NCBI RefSeq assembly: GCF_015999305.1
Contig: NZ_JAEAGP010000001.1
Coordinates: forward strand, 992,001-1,056,000
DNA length: 64,000 nt
Direction of reading: 5' to 3'
From: Erythrobacter sp. YJ-T3-07
GTDB taxonomy: Bacteria; Pseudomonadota; Alphaproteobacteria; Sphingomonadales; Sphingomonadaceae
Part shown: piece by piece, positions 1 through 12,663 of the stretch
How positions within the stretch are numbered: the stretch's first letter is position 1
How the letters are laid out: each line of letters begins with the position of its first letter
Position numbers and translations under genes: made by a program
Notes under the pieces: generated by a model
Seen by the model: only the letters and a program-made list of their open reading frames with translations
Database searches by the model: none
Told to the model about the DNA's origin: nothing

Positions 1-338
1 CCGAGCACCGAGTAGGCCGCCAGCCCGACGCCGTCGGCGTAGTCGAACAGCTTGCCCTGCCACCAGCGGGTCGGCGTGTTCCAGACGATCGCGGCCATCG
101 AGATGCACACCGCCGCGTACCAGGGATGGCGAACCCAGAAGACCGGCGCGTCGATCAGCAGATCGCGCACGGTACCGCCCCCGACGCCGGTCATCAGCGC
201 AAAGAAGCCCATCGTCACGAAGGTCTGCCGCTCGCGCGCGGCGATCAGCGCGCCCGAGAGCGCGAACACGGCGACCCCGACCAGATCCAGCCAGTCGAGC
301 ACGGGGGTCAGGATTACGGAGGGGTCGGCAACAGGCAT
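1..338 (-). CDS. TRIC/UPF0126-family membrane channel protein (3' end cut by window edge)
   Basis: The minus-strand frame starts at an ATG (CAT at 336-338) and is still open at base 1, so about 112 N-terminal residues are visible. The protein begins with a short polar leader, then a hydrophobic helix around LVGVAVFALSGALIA, followed by the GGGTVRDLLI motif. This motif is typical of the bacterial trimeric intracellular cation channel (UPF0126, YicG/YadS) family, whose members have seven helices and about 200 residues. The family is expected in the inner membrane as a cation channel; the physiological substrate is uncertain. The family call rests on the glycine-rich motif and helix spacing read by eye. 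Confidence 0.8.
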   Translation of the reverse strand, partial: MPVADPSVILTPVLDWLDLVGVAVFALSGALIAARERQTFVTMGFFALMTGVGGGTVRDLLIDAPVFWVRHPWYAAVCISMAAIVWNTPTRWWQGKLFDYADGVGLAAYSVL

Positions 339-385
339 GGCAGCCTGCTAGCGGTGCAGGATCGCGGGCACAATCGGCAGCGGGG

Positions 386-820
386 TTAGTCCTTCGCGAA
401 CAGCTTGCCCGGGTCGGCCATCGCCTTGATCTCCAGCGCGTTGCCGCTGGGATCGCGGAAGAACATCGTCGCCTGTTCGCCGGGCTGCCCCTTGAAGCGC
501 ACGGTCGGCTCGATCACGAAGTCCAGACCTGCGCCGGTCAGCCGGTCGGCGAGCGCCTGCCACTGGTCCATCGGCAGTACCACGCCGAAATGCGGCACCG
601 GCACGGCCTCTCCGTCGACCGCATTGCGATCCTCTCCCGCAGCGCGCGCGGCGACTGCGGCGGGCGCCACGTGAGCCACGATCTGGTGGCCGTGGAAATC
701 ATAGTCGACCCAGTCGCGATCCGAGCGGCCCTCGCGGCAGCCGAGCAGCGCGCCGTAGAAATTGCGTGCCGCGTCGAGATCGTGAACGGGGAAGGCGAGA
801 TGGAAGGGGGGAATGCTCAT
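386..820 (-). CDS. VOC superfamily (glyoxalase/dioxygenase-fold) protein
   Basis: A 144-residue single-domain protein. The N-terminus (FHLAFPVHDLDAARNFYGALLG) is the classic first beta-alpha-beta module of the vicinal oxygen chelate fold, with a metal-ligand candidate at His7. A second module contains VPHFGVVL, and a C-terminal FFRDPSGNALEIKA segment carries the conserved DPxGN and Glu of the family. Such proteins bind a divalent metal and act as glyoxalases, dioxygenases or resistance proteins; the substrate cannot be read here. The start overlaps the stop of the upstream membrane gene by 4 bp (817-820), which suggests translational coupling. Confidence 0.85.
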   Translation of the reverse strand: MSIPPFHLAFPVHDLDAARNFYGALLGCREGRSDRDWVDYDFHGHQIVAHVAPAAVAARAAGEDRNAVDGEAVPVPHFGVVLPMDQWQALADRLTGAGLDFVIEPTVRFKGQPGEQATMFFRDPSGNALEIKAMADPGKLFAKD

Positions 821-1644
821 GCGCGTTCCTGTGCCGCATCGGGCAGGGCGAACGCAACCGCGTGGGCCAGCGCGAAGCCGATGATCGCAGCCGCGCCATA
901 TCCGGCGAGCGGGGTGGGGTAGTTCGACATCAGCGCGGCAAGCCAGAAGCCGAACAGGCTCATGCCAATGGGATAGCGCGCGATTCGCGGCAGGCCGGTG
1001 CCGAACAGCATGATCAGCACTGCGCCGGCAAGCGAGAGCGCGATGAGGGCAGCCATCAGGGGAGCAGTCGGGAGCGCATCGATAATGACCCGCTCGACAA
1101 AGGGGACCGCGGGCAATTCGCCCTGCAAGGCAGCGGCAATGGCGATGAAGAAGCCGCCGATCACCACCAGCCCGAAGCGCCAGTCGCTGCGCACCTGATA
1201 GGCTCCGACGGCGCCGCCGGTGAGTGCAAAGGCGCTGGCAAAGTCGGGTTGGGCAAGCGCGATGAGCAGCGCTACGCCCAGCGCCGGAGGGCCCAGCCGC
1301 TCATCGCGCGCGGCGAGCACCACCAGTGGGGGAATGGTGAGCATTCCGGCGTGGAGGATGAACGGGCCCAGCGGCAGCCAGCGCGCGATCCCGTTGGTCG
1401 AAGGCCCGGTGAGAAGGGGCAGCGCGAACAGCGCCAGCAACACGATTCCCGCGATCAGCCGACCGCGTCGTTCCAGCTGCGGCAGTCCGATCAGCACGAC
1501 CAGCGCGGCGAGCACCAGCGCCACGCCGTTGACGATGGGGTAAGCGCTCGGTGCGCCGCCGGTCACCATGTAGGCAAGGCCTGCCAGCACGGGCAGGGCA
1601 ATGGCGAGGAGCGCCGGAAATCTCTGTCGCCAACGCTCCGCCAT
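817..1644 (-). CDS. Short, diverged SEDS (FtsW/RodA)-like membrane protein
   Basis: A 275-residue, very hydrophobic protein with roughly eight membrane segments and few charged residues. Two stretches resemble SEDS glycosyltransferases: NGIARWLPLG at residues 84-93, followed about 40 residues later by AQPDF (131-135), matches the NGxxRWIxLG...QPDxG pattern. Near the C-terminus, TPLAGYGAAAIIG (244-256) matches the position of the SEDS PFxSYGGSS motif. Authentic FtsW/RodA proteins are about 370-420 residues, so the middle is shortened and the long periplasmic loop carrying the catalytic Asp seems to be missing. It may therefore be a non-catalytic or repurposed paralogue. It lies 10 bp downstream of lpdA and overlaps the VOC gene. 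The homology is inferred by eye. Confidence 0.6.
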   Translation of the reverse strand: MAERWRQRFPALLAIALPVLAGLAYMVTGGAPSAYPIVNGVALVLAALVVLIGLPQLERRGRLIAGIVLLALFALPLLTGPSTNGIARWLPLGPFILHAGMLTIPPLVVLAARDERLGPPALGVALLIALAQPDFASAFALTGGAVGAYQVRSDWRFGLVVIGGFFIAIAAALQGELPAVPFVERVIIDALPTAPLMAALIALSLAGAVLIMLFGTGLPRIARYPIGMSLFGFWLAALMSNYPTPLAGYGAAAIIGFALAHAVAFALPDAAQERA

Positions 1645-1654
1645 GTGCTTGTCC

Positions 1655-3073
1655 TCAGACGTGGATCGGTTTGCCCTGAACTGCCATCGCCGCTTCCTTC
1701 ATCGCTTCGGAATGCGTCGGGTGGGCGTGGCAGGTATAGGCGATGTCTTCGGAGGTCGCGCCGAATTCCATGCCCAGCGCGGCTTCGGCGATCATCGTGC
1801 CGGCGGGCACGGCGATTGCCCACACGCCCAGCACCTTGTCGCTCTCCGCCTCGGCGATCACCTTCACGAAGCCGTCGGGCTCGTGATTGGTCTTGGCGCG
1901 GCTGTTGCCCAGCATGGGGAACTTGCCGACCTTCACCGCCTTCTTGTCGCCGCCCATCTTCTCGATGGCTTCCTCGGTCGTCAGGCCCACGCCCGCGATT
2001 TCGGGCCAGGTGTAGACGACGCTCGGGATGATCGCGTGGTTCACGATGCCGGTCTGCCCCGCGATGTTCTCCGCAACGGCAATGCCTTCATCCTCGGCCT
2101 TGTGGGCGAGCATGGGGCCGGGGACGCAATCGCCGATCGCCCACACGCCGTCCAACTTGGTGCGGAAATCGTGGTCGGTTTCGATCTGGCCGCGCTTGTT
2201 GGTTTCCAGCCCGATCGCGTCGAGGCCGAGGCCGTCGGTGTTGGGCTTGCGCCCGATCGAGACGAGCACGCAATCGGCCTCCATCGTCTCTTCGTCACCG
2301 CCCGCTGCGGGTTCGAGCGTCAGCGTCGCGGTCTTGCCCTTCACGGTCACGCCGGTGACCTTGGTCGAGAGCTTGAACTCGATGCCCTGCTTCTTGAAGA
2401 TCTTGCGCGCTTCCTTGCGGATGTCGCCGTCCATGCCGGGCAGGATTTCGTCGAGGAATTCGACGCAGGTGACTTCGGCACCCAGACGCCGCCAGACCGA
2501 GCCGAGCTCCAGCCCGATCACGCCGCCGCCGATGACGACCATCTTCTTGGGCACCTTGGGCAGTTCGAGCGCGCCGGTGCTGTCGACCACGATGTGCTTG
2601 TCGTTGTCGATCTCGACACCGGGCAGCGGGGTGACCGAGGAGCCGGTCGCGATCACGATGTCCTTGGCGGTGACCGTCTCGTCTCCCACCTTCACTGTGT
2701 GCGCATCCTGGAAGGTGGCGTAGCCCTTCTTCCAGTCGACCTTGTTCTTCTTGAACAGGAATTCGATCCCGCCGGTCAGGCCCTTCACCGCATCGCGGCG
2801 CTGGGCGTGCATCTGGTCGAGGTTGAGCTTGGGCTCCACGTCGATGCCGAGTTCCTTCATCGCGCCGTTCTTGGCCGCGTCGAAATACTCGGATGCGTGC
2901 AGCATCGCCTTGGAGGGAATGCAGCCGACGTTGAGGCAGGTGCCGCCCAGCGTCTCGCGCCCTTCGGCGCACGCGGTCTTCAGCCCAAGCTGCGCGGCGC
3001 GGATCGCGGCGACATAGCCGCCGGGGCCTGCGCCGATGACAAGGACATCGTAATCGTAGTTGTGGTCAGCCAT
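1655..3073 (-). CDS. lpdA: Dihydrolipoyl dehydrogenase (E3)
   Basis: A 472-residue flavoprotein that reoxidises dihydrolipoyl groups of 2-oxoacid dehydrogenase complexes, reducing NAD+. The N-terminal FAD fold has GAGPGGYVAA at about residues 14-23. The redox-active disulfide sits in GGTCLNVGCIPSK (Cys46 and Cys51). The NAD fold carries VIGGGVIGLELG, and the C-terminal dimerisation domain ends with HAHPTHSE, which contains the His-Glu pair that acts as base. Length is normal for the family. It is the last enzyme gene of the mdh-sucD-sucA-sucB-lpdA run, separated from sucB by a palindromic element, so it probably serves the 2-oxoglutarate dehydrogenase complex. Confidence 0.97.
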   Translation of the reverse strand: MADHNYDYDVLVIGAGPGGYVAAIRAAQLGLKTACAEGRETLGGTCLNVGCIPSKAMLHASEYFDAAKNGAMKELGIDVEPKLNLDQMHAQRRDAVKGLTGGIEFLFKKNKVDWKKGYATFQDAHTVKVGDETVTAKDIVIATGSSVTPLPGVEIDNDKHIVVDSTGALELPKVPKKMVVIGGGVIGLELGSVWRRLGAEVTCVEFLDEILPGMDGDIRKEARKIFKKQGIEFKLSTKVTGVTVKGKTATLTLEPAAGGDEETMEADCVLVSIGRKPNTDGLGLDAIGLETNKRGQIETDHDFRTKLDGVWAIGDCVPGPMLAHKAEDEGIAVAENIAGQTGIVNHAIIPSVVYTWPEIAGVGLTTEEAIEKMGGDKKAVKVGKFPMLGNSRAKTNHEPDGFVKVIAEAESDKVLGVWAIAVPAGTMIAEAALGMEFGATSEDIAYTCHAHPTHSEAMKEAAMAVQGKPIHV

Positions 3074-3083
3074 TTTCTTCTCT

Positions 3084-3170
3084 CGTCATCCCCCAGAAAG
3101 CGGGCACCCCGCCTTCTCCGTTGTGCTCCCGATATAGGGAGCGGGACCCCCGCTTTCGCGGGGGTGACGG
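3084..3170. repeat. Paired inverted palindromic element between sucB and lpdA
   Basis: The element opens with CGTCATCCCCC and closes with GGGGGTGACGG. The left half (GTCATCCCCCagAAAGCGGG) is an inverted, slightly diverged copy of the right half. The right half itself contains a strong hairpin: CCCCCGC (3147-3153), loop TTTC, GCGGGGG (3158-3164). A similar pair lies between sucD and mdh, and a single unit lies at 32.7 kb. On the transcript the hairpins could protect or attenuate the sucB-lpdA junction. It looks like a dispersed chromosomal palindrome rather than a simple terminator, since no T-run follows. Confidence 0.75.
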
Positions 3171-3179
3171 CAAATAGTC

Positions 3180-4430
<1,251 letters not shown>

Positions 4431-4436
4431 GATGCG

Positions 4437-7295
4437 TCAGACCTTCTTTTCGGCGATTTCTTTTTTCTTCAGGGCGCGCTTGGCTTCGCCGCCATCGGCG
4501 AGGCCCAGCGCGATGGTCACCAGCGCTTCCTGCTGCGCCTGGTGCCGCTTGGCGAGTCCGGTGGCGGGCGATGCGGCTTCTTCGCGACCGGCATAGGCCG
4601 GGCGCATCCCGTCCTTGCCCGCAGCGGCCAGCGATGCCTCGATCCGCTCGTTCACGAAGAACCATGCGCCGTTGTTGCGCGGTTCTTCCTGACACCACAC
4701 GACGCTTTCCAGATTGGTCATCCGTTCCAGACGGACGGCCAGAGGATCGCCGGGGAAGGGGTAGAGCTGTTCGATCCGGACGATCGAGACGTCTTCCAAA
4801 CCTTCCTCGTCGCGCTTCTCCATCAGGTCGAACGCGACCTTGCCCGAACACAGCACGAGCCGCTTCACCTTCTCGTCCGCGATCTCCTTGTTGTCCGAGA
4901 GGATGCGCTTGAACTGCGAATCGCCCATGAACAGCGAGGCCGGGCTCTTGGCCATCGGGTGACGCAGCAGGCTCTTGGGCGTCATGATGATCAGCGGCTT
5001 GCGGAACGGGCGCATCATCTGGCGGCGCAGCACATGGAAATAGTTGTGCGGCATGGTGATGTTGCACACTTGGATATTGTCGTTCGCGCACAGCTGCAAG
5101 AACCGCTCCAGCCGGGCGGAGCTGTGCTCCGGCCCCTGGCCTTCGTAGCCATGCGGCAACAGCATCACCAGGCCGTTGGCGCGCAGCCACTTGGCCTCGC
5201 CACTGGCGATGAACTGGTCGATCATGATCTGCGCGCCGTTGGCGAAATCGCCGAACTGCGCTTCCCACAGAACCAGCGTCTTGGGATCGGCCAGCGCGAA
5301 GCCGTATTCGAAGCCGAGCACGCCATATTCGGACAGCGGGCTGTCATAGACCTCGAACTTGCCGTGCGGCAGCGTGGTCAGCGGGATGTAGGTTTCACCC
5401 TCCACCTTCTGGTCGTGCCACACCGCGTGCCGCTGGCTGAACGTGCCGCGGCCCGAATCCTGGCCCGACAGGCGCACGCCGTAGCCTTCCGACACGAGGC
5501 TGCCGAAGGCGAGCGCTTCTGCGGTTGCCCAGTCGAAGCCTTCGCCCTTGTCGAACATCTCGCGCTTGGCATCGAGCACGCGGCCGAGCGTGCGGTGGAT
5601 GGAGACATCCTCCGGCACGGTGGTCAGCGTGCGGCCAAGACTGTCGAACAGCTTGGTCGAGATCGCGGTTTCGACGTTGCGGCGCGAGGTTTCCGGATCG
5701 ACCGGCTTGTTCAGGCCCGCCCAGCGTCCGCCGAACCAGTCCGCCTCGTTGGGCTTGTAGTTCTGCCCGGCGGTGAATTCTTCCTGCAGGTGGTTGGTGA
5801 ACTCTTCGCGCTGCGCTTCGACGAAGCCGTCTTCGATCACCCCGTCGGCCAGCAGGCGATCGGAATAGATCACGCTGATCTTGGGGTGCTGCCGAATCGC
5901 GGCATACATCTGCGGCTGGGTGAAGCTCGGCTCGTCGCCCTCGTTGTGGCCGAAGCGGCGGTAGCACCACATGTCGATCACGATGTCGCGGCCGAAGTGC
6001 TGACGATATTCGACCGCCAGCTTGCACGCGAAGGTGACCGCTTCGGGATCGTCGCCGTTCACATGCAGGATCGGCGCCTGCACGCCCTTCGCCACGTCGG
6101 ACGGGTAGGGGGAATTGCGCGCGAACCTGGGGCTGGTGGTGAAGCCGATCTGGTTGTTGATGACGAAGTGGATCACCCCGCCGGTGTTGTAGCCGGGGAT
6201 CCCTGAGAAGCTGAGCGTCTCCCACACGATGCCCTGGCCCGCGAAGGCGGCATCGCCGTGGATCAGCACCGGCAGCACCTGCTCGTGCTTGGTCAGGTCG
6301 TCGCGGAACGCCTGCTGCGCACGCGCTTTGCCCAGCACCACCGGGTCCACCGCTTCGAGGTGGCTGGGGTTGGGCACCAGGCTCATGTGCACCTTGATCC
6401 CGTCGAATTCGCGGTCGGTGCTGGTGCCGAGGTGGTATTTCACATCGCCCGAGCCGCCGACGTCTTCCGGATTGGCGCTGCCGCCGGAGAATTCGTGGAA
6501 GATCACGCGGTAGGGCTTGGCCATCACGTTGGCGAGCACGTTCAGGCGGCCGCGGTGGGCCATCCCGTAGATGATCTCGCGCACGCCCATCTGGCCGCCA
6601 TACTTGATGACCGCCTCCAGCGCGGGGATCATCCCCTCGCCGCCGTCGAGGCCGAAACGCTTGGTCCCGACGTATTTCTTGCCGAGGAAGTTCTCGAACT
6701 CCTCACCCCGTATCACCGCGGCCAGGATCGCGCGCTTGCCCTCGGGCGTGAACTGGATGACCTCTTCGGGCCCTTCGATCCGGTCCTGGAGGAAGCGGCG
6801 CTCCTCCACGTCGGAGATATGCATGTATTCGAGGCCGACCTTGCCGCAGTAATTGGCCTTGAGCACATCGTAGAGCTCACGCGGAGTGGTCCACTCCATT
6901 CCCAGATTGCCGCCGACGTAGATCTCGTGATCCATCGCATCGGCCGGAAAATGCCATTCCAGCTTCAGGTCTTCGGGCAGGTCGCGCTTGGACAGGCCCA
7001 GCGGGTCGAGATCTGACGCGAGGTGACCGCGCACGCGGAAGGTGCGGATCAGCAGCATCGCGCGGATCGCGTCTTCGGCGGCCTGCGTGACGCTGGCCTG
7101 ATCGGTGGGCTTGCCCGCCTTCTGCGCGGCCTGCTTCACCGCCAGCTTCATCGCCGTCGGATCCATCGCCTGAGTCAGGTCGCTTTCGCTGTCCAGACCG
7201 GTCAGCGGCCAGCGCGGATTGGCCCAGCTGGGGCCGGGTTGCGCGGCTTCCTGATCGCCGAGTTCCGGCAGGAAGGACTGGTTTTCGTTACCCAT
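4437..7295 (-). CDS. sucA: 2-oxoglutarate dehydrogenase E1 component
   Basis: A 952-residue thiamine-diphosphate enzyme that decarboxylates 2-oxoglutarate and passes the succinyl group to the E2 lipoyl arm. The N-terminus contains the short E2-interacting segment, and [15 protein letters not shown] is typical for the family. The ThDP/Mg site is visible in [15 protein letters not shown], followed by [13 protein letters not shown]. Downstream [11 protein letters not shown] and the C-terminal transketolase-like half ([18 protein letters not shown]) are intact. The length matches the family (about 930-960). The gene follows sucD after a 109-bp gap and precedes sucB by 6 bp. Confidence 0.98.
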   Translation of the reverse strand: MGNENQSFLPELGDQEAAQPGPSWANPRWPLTGLDSESDLTQAMDPTAMKLAVKQAAQKAGKPTDQASVTQAAEDAIRAMLLIRTFRVRGHLASDLDPLGLSKRDLPEDLKLEWHFPADAMDHEIYVGGNLGMEWTTPRELYDVLKANYCGKVGLEYMHISDVEERRFLQDRIEGPEEVIQFTPEGKRAILAAVIRGEEFENFLGKKYVGTKRFGLDGGEGMIPALEAVIKYGGQMGVREIIYGMAHRGRLNVLANVMAKPYRVIFHEFSGGSANPEDVGGSGDVKYHLGTSTDREFDGIKVHMSLVPNPSHLEAVDPVVLGKARAQQAFRDDLTKHEQVLPVLIHGDAAFAGQGIVWETLSFSGIPGYNTGGVIHFVINNQIGFTTSPRFARNSPYPSDVAKGVQAPILHVNGDDPEAVTFACKLAVEYRQHFGRDIVIDMWCYRRFGHNEGDEPSFTQPQMYAAIRQHPKISVIYSDRLLADGVIEDGFVEAQREEFTNHLQEEFTAGQNYKPNEADWFGGRWAGLNKPVDPETSRRNVETAISTKLFDSLGRTLTTVPEDVSIHRTLGRVLDAKREMFDKGEGFDWATAEALAFGSLVSEGYGVRLSGQDSGRGTFSQRHAVWHDQKVEGETYIPLTTLPHGKFEVYDSPLSEYGVLGFEYGFALADPKTLVLWEAQFGDFANGAQIMIDQFIASGEAKWLRANGLVMLLPHGYEGQGPEHSSARLERFLQLCANDNIQVCNITMPHNYFHVLRRQMMRPFRKPLIIMTPKSLLRHPMAKSPASLFMGDSQFKRILSDNKEIADEKVKRLVLCSGKVAFDLMEKRDEEGLEDVSIVRIEQLYPFPGDPLAVRLERMTNLESVVWCQEEPRNNGAWFFVNERIEASLAAAGKDGMRPAYAGREEAASPATGLAKRHQAQQEALVTIALGLADGGEAKRALKKKEIAEKKV

Positions 7296-7415
7296 CGAAC
7301 TTCACTCATGCATTCCGGGGAAAGAGGACGCTTCCATCATAGAAGCTTTTGCCCGGCATATAGGTCCCCCCCGCGTGGTTGGTGGCCCCGGCACGCCAGG
7401 GCCACCATTAGGGAC

Positions 7416-8306
<891 letters not shown>

Positions 8307-8319
8307 GTAGGGTCCTTTT

Positions 8320-8400
8320 CGTCATCCCGGCGCAGGCCGGGATCGCTCTGGTTTTGCCGCACCTGCCGGTGCGCGACCCCGGACGAAGCCGGGGTGACGG
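8320..8400. repeat. Paired inverted palindromic element between mdh and sucD
   Basis: The element starts CGTCATCCCGGCGCAGGCC and ends GACGAAGCCGGGGTGACGG, so its ends are inverted copies (CGTCA...TGACG). Each half forms its own hairpin: CCCGGCgcaGGCCGGG on the left and CCCCGGacgaagCCGGGG on the right. Boundaries match the element at 3084-3170, though the interior differs. It fills almost the whole mdh-sucD gap and probably forms an intercistronic RNA structure within the operon. Confidence 0.75.
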
Positions 8401-8403
8401 TAA

Positions 8404-9387
<984 letters not shown>

Positions 9388-9586
9388 TCAGTCCTTTTTG
9401 CCGGGGACGCCGCGGTTGCCGTTCGTTGGTGCAAGACTTTCACGCCCCTTCGGCGTCCCCGAGGGATTGCGCGCGAAAGCCTGCTTCTGGCGAAGGGACG
9501 TAGGCCCGGGTTTGCGCGATTGCAACCGGCAAAAAGGACAAGGGGCCGGGTGTTTTAGATAATGATTTGCAAGAGCTATTAGCGCG

Positions 9587-11479
9587 CTAGGCGGCGCGCA
9601 ATCCGTCACCCTCACGATCCTGCGCCAGCAGCATCGCGGCGAGGTAATCGGGCACTGCGCGGCTGAAGAAATAGCCCTGGCCCAGCGTACAGCCTGCATC
9701 CCGAACGGTTTCGACCTGGCACTGTTCCTCCAGCCCTTCTGCGACGATCTCCATGTCCAGCCCGCGGCCCATGGCGGCGACAGCACGAATGATCGCGTGC
9801 GCGCGCGGGCCCACGTCCGCCCCGGAGACGAAGCAGCGATCGACCTTGATCTTGGAGAACGGGTATTTGTGGATGTACGAGAGCGAGGAATAGCCGGTGC
9901 CGAAATCGTCGAGCGCGAAGCGCACGCCCTTGGCCGACAGCTCTTCGATAAATGCGGCGGTCTGTTCATGGTCTTCGATGAACAGGCTCTCGGTCACCTC
10001 CAGCTCCAGCCGGCGCGGATCGAGATTGGCCTCGCGCAGCGCCTGCTCGATCGCGAGCACCGCACCGGGCGCCTTGATCTGGAGCGGGGAGAGGTTGACC
10101 GCAACGCTGACGTCTTCGGGCCACTGCGCGCAGGCGAGCGCGGCCTGGCGGGTGATCCAGTTGCCCAGCGTCACGATCACGCCGGTTTCCTCGGCCACCG
10201 GGATGAACTCGGCCGGGCGCAGCTCGCCCTTGACCGGGTGGAACCAGCGCAGCAGCGCTTCGAAGCAGCGGATGCGACCGGTCTGCAGGTCGATGATCGG
10301 CTGGAAGAACAGCGACAGCTCGTCGCGCTGGATCGCCTGGCGCAGCTCCGCCTCGATCTCGCGCCGGTTGGCCAGCTCGCGGGTCATCTCGTCATCGAAG
10401 AAGCGCAGCTTGCCGCGCCCGTCCTGCTTGGCATGGTACAGCGCAAGGTCGGCGGCCTGCATCAGGCGGTCGGCATCCACGCCGTCCTCGGGCATCGTCG
10501 CGATCCCGATCGAGCTGGAGACCTCGAGCCGCTCTCCATCCAGGCGCATCGGGCGAGTGATCTGGTCGAGCACGCGGTTCGCAAGCCGCTCGCACTGCGC
10601 GCGATTGTCGATCTGGCAGAAGAACACGAATTCGTCGCCGCCGAAGCGGGCGATCCCCGCATCCACCGGCAGGCTGTCGCGCAGGCGGCGCGCGATCTCG
10701 GACAGGACCCGGTCGCCCATCTGGTGGCCGAGCAGGTCGTTCACCTCCTTGAACCGGTCGAGGTCGAGCCAGAACAGCGCGATCCGCTGATCCGGGCCGC
10801 CGTGGCGAACCTGCGCGGCAAGCACATCGTTGAGCCCGGCGCGGTTGTGCAGGCCGGTGACGATGTCGGTATGCGCCAGCACCTCCATCTTGCGGGCCAG
10901 CCGCTCGTTCGTCTCGGCCTCTGCGATCGACGTGCGCAGCGAGCGGTAGACGTTGATGGTGATCGACACGGTCGAGGGGATGTGCAGCAGCGCGACGACA
11001 CCCAGCACACGCACCAGCAGCGCATCGCTGAGCAGCAGCGCGCCGGTCAGCGGGGCCATGACCGCCAGCAGCTGGCCGATGGCGATGAACGGACGCCCGG
11101 CGTTGCGCGGCGCGATCGCGGTGGCGTAGCCGACCGCATAAACCACCAGCACCATCTGCGCCTCGACGCTGACATTATGGAGGATCGCCAGCGCGGCCAT
11201 CAGGCTGACCGATCCGGCGTAGGCGAAGGCCCCGAATTCGAACAGCAGTTCCAGCGTGCTGCTCTTGGCGCGCAGCACGTTGCGAACCGCGACCATCACA
11301 GCGACCCGCATGAACGCCACGCCGGCCAGGACCCAGGCGACGATCTGCAGCGCCTGGTCGTCAGAGACGTAGGCGGTGTAGGCGCACACCAGCACGCCGC
11401 ACAGCGCGCCGATCAGAAGGCTCATCGGATTGGAGTAGAGCGAGTCCACCAGGGTCCGTCGGAGCCTCTGGTCGATCAC
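9587..11479 (-). CDS. Membrane-anchored bifunctional diguanylate cyclase/phosphodiesterase (GGDEF-EAL)
   Basis: The protein is about 630 residues from the GTG at 11479; the frame stays open to 11644, but the extra N-terminus looks non-coding. An N-terminal region of about five hydrophobic helices anchors it in the inner membrane. The GGDEF domain has an intact signature (FGGDEFVFF), so c-di-GMP synthesis is possible. The C-terminal EAL domain has EALLRW, NLSPLQIK, LEVTESLFIE, DDFGTGYSSL with KVDRCFV, and IVAEGLEE, all expected for an active phosphodiesterase. Which activity dominates cannot be told from sequence. The ATG at 11425 is an alternative start. It is monocistronic, upstream of mdh in the same orientation. 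Confidence 0.92.
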   Translation of the reverse strand: MIDQRLRRTLVDSLYSNPMSLLIGALCGVLVCAYTAYVSDDQALQIVAWVLAGVAFMRVAVMVAVRNVLRAKSSTLELLFEFGAFAYAGSVSLMAALAILHNVSVEAQMVLVVYAVGYATAIAPRNAGRPFIAIGQLLAVMAPLTGALLLSDALLVRVLGVVALLHIPSTVSITINVYRSLRTSIAEAETNERLARKMEVLAHTDIVTGLHNRAGLNDVLAAQVRHGGPDQRIALFWLDLDRFKEVNDLLGHQMGDRVLSEIARRLRDSLPVDAGIARFGGDEFVFFCQIDNRAQCERLANRVLDQITRPMRLDGERLEVSSSIGIATMPEDGVDADRLMQAADLALYHAKQDGRGKLRFFDDEMTRELANRREIEAELRQAIQRDELSLFFQPIIDLQTGRIRCFEALLRWFHPVKGELRPAEFIPVAEETGVIVTLGNWITRQAALACAQWPEDVSVAVNLSPLQIKAPGAVLAIEQALREANLDPRRLELEVTESLFIEDHEQTAAFIEELSAKGVRFALDDFGTGYSSLSYIHKYPFSKIKVDRCFVSGADVGPRAHAIIRAVAAMGRGLDMEIVAEGLEEQCQVETVRDAGCTLGQGYFFSRAVPDYLAAMLLAQDREGDGLRAA

Positions 11480-11664
11480 ACTGCTCGGCTTCGCGCCTTT
11501 GAAAATCTTGCCTGACCCAAAAATGAGAATTTTCCCGTGGTTCCGCAGGAACGGTAGAGGGAGAATGGTGATCAAGCGGTTAAGATTTGGGTGTCCGGTC
11601 GCTATCCGCCCAATTCGGTGTCGCTTGCAGACGCATCGGGACACCGGGCGAGCGGAAACGGCCG

Positions 11665-12594
11665 CTAGTCTTCCTGCCTGGCGAGGAAGGCATGCGGATC
11701 AATTCCTTCCTCACGGAAGATGTCCATCACCCTATTATAGACGAGCGGCGTCGGCGTGTTGAACCGCGCCCTGACTTCTTCGAGCGGCAGCGCGAAAAGC
11801 TCCTGGATCGGTTGCTCGACGATCCTCGGGCAGCCTTTGCCGTTGCGCCGTGCCTCGCGCAGCGCGCCGATGATCGGCGCGCGCGAACGCAGCGCCTGGG
11901 CTCGAACCATCAAGGCGCCGATCCATGCGAGGTAAAGGTGCCCCGGGCTGGGCCGCTGGTGATACATGTAGGCAAAGATGCACTGCTCGCCCAGAATGTC
12001 GCGCCCGTAGCCGGTCACGATATGCAGGATGTCGTGAAAGTCGCGCAGACGCTCGATGTACCAGTTGACCCCATCGTCGAAATGATTGTCATCCTCGCGC
12101 GCCTTCGTGGCTTCGACCATTCCGGCGGCGGTCAGTCCTTCGCGTTCCATGAAGTCGCAATAGGCGTGGGCGAAGCTGCCCTTGGGCGTGCGCCGCAGAG
12201 CCTCGTGATCGTCGAGGAAGGTGGGCAGATACGGCTCGGCCCGATAGATCTCGCGCCCGCGCTCGGTCCGCAGGAAGGCCGCAGCCTCATCGTGCAACTC
12301 GCGCCAGGGCAGGTTGTCGAACACGGCAACGACCTCGTTGGTCTGTTCCTTGTCCTTGATGTAGCGTTTGAAGTGATACCACGCCTTGCCGACATTGCGC
12401 CGCGGCGGCTTGCGGTCGGGATGAATGACCGGGCGGATATCCACCCGTCCGTCGATCTCGCGCACCAGCACGTCGTTGCCATGATCGCCGCTGCCGGTCG
12501 AACCCTCTTGCGCCACGAAAAGGCGCGCATCGCCGCCGCCCTGAAGTGGAGCGGTGTGCGCAGCGGGATCAAAGGCGGTGCCTGTGGAAGCCAT
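11665..12594 (-). CDS. coq4: Coq4-family ubiquinone biosynthesis protein
   Basis: A 309-residue protein from the ATG at 12594, which is preceded by CAGGG with 4-5 bp spacing; a GTG seven codons upstream is possible. The zinc-ligand motif of Coq4 is clear: HDILHIVTGYGRDILGE, fitting the HDxxH-x11-E pattern. Coq4 supports coenzyme Q assembly and was recently linked to C1 decarboxylation and hydroxylation of the quinone ring in eukaryotes; the bacterial role is inferred. The stretch of about 40 residues at the N-terminus is variable. Proteins of this type are common in sphingomonads, which use ubiquinone-10. Confidence 0.87.
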   Translation of the reverse strand: MASTGTAFDPAAHTAPLQGGGDARLFVAQEGSTGSGDHGNDVLVREIDGRVDIRPVIHPDRKPPRRNVGKAWYHFKRYIKDKEQTNEVVAVFDNLPWRELHDEAAAFLRTERGREIYRAEPYLPTFLDDHEALRRTPKGSFAHAYCDFMEREGLTAAGMVEATKAREDDNHFDDGVNWYIERLRDFHDILHIVTGYGRDILGEQCIFAYMYHQRPSPGHLYLAWIGALMVRAQALRSRAPIIGALREARRNGKGCPRIVEQPIQELFALPLEEVRARFNTPTPLVYNRVMDIFREEGIDPHAFLARQED

Positions 12595-12663
12595 GACGCC
12601 CTGATTGTCTAGCACGGTTAATTTTGTGTCAAATCCGTTAAGGATTCTTGGCGGATGATGCGA

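Noticed and set aside
12616-12645. CtrA-type binding site near TTAA repeats upstream of coq4
   Set aside because: Two TTAA tetramers occur but their spacing is about 16 bp, not the 7 bp of the TTAA-N7-TTAA motif.
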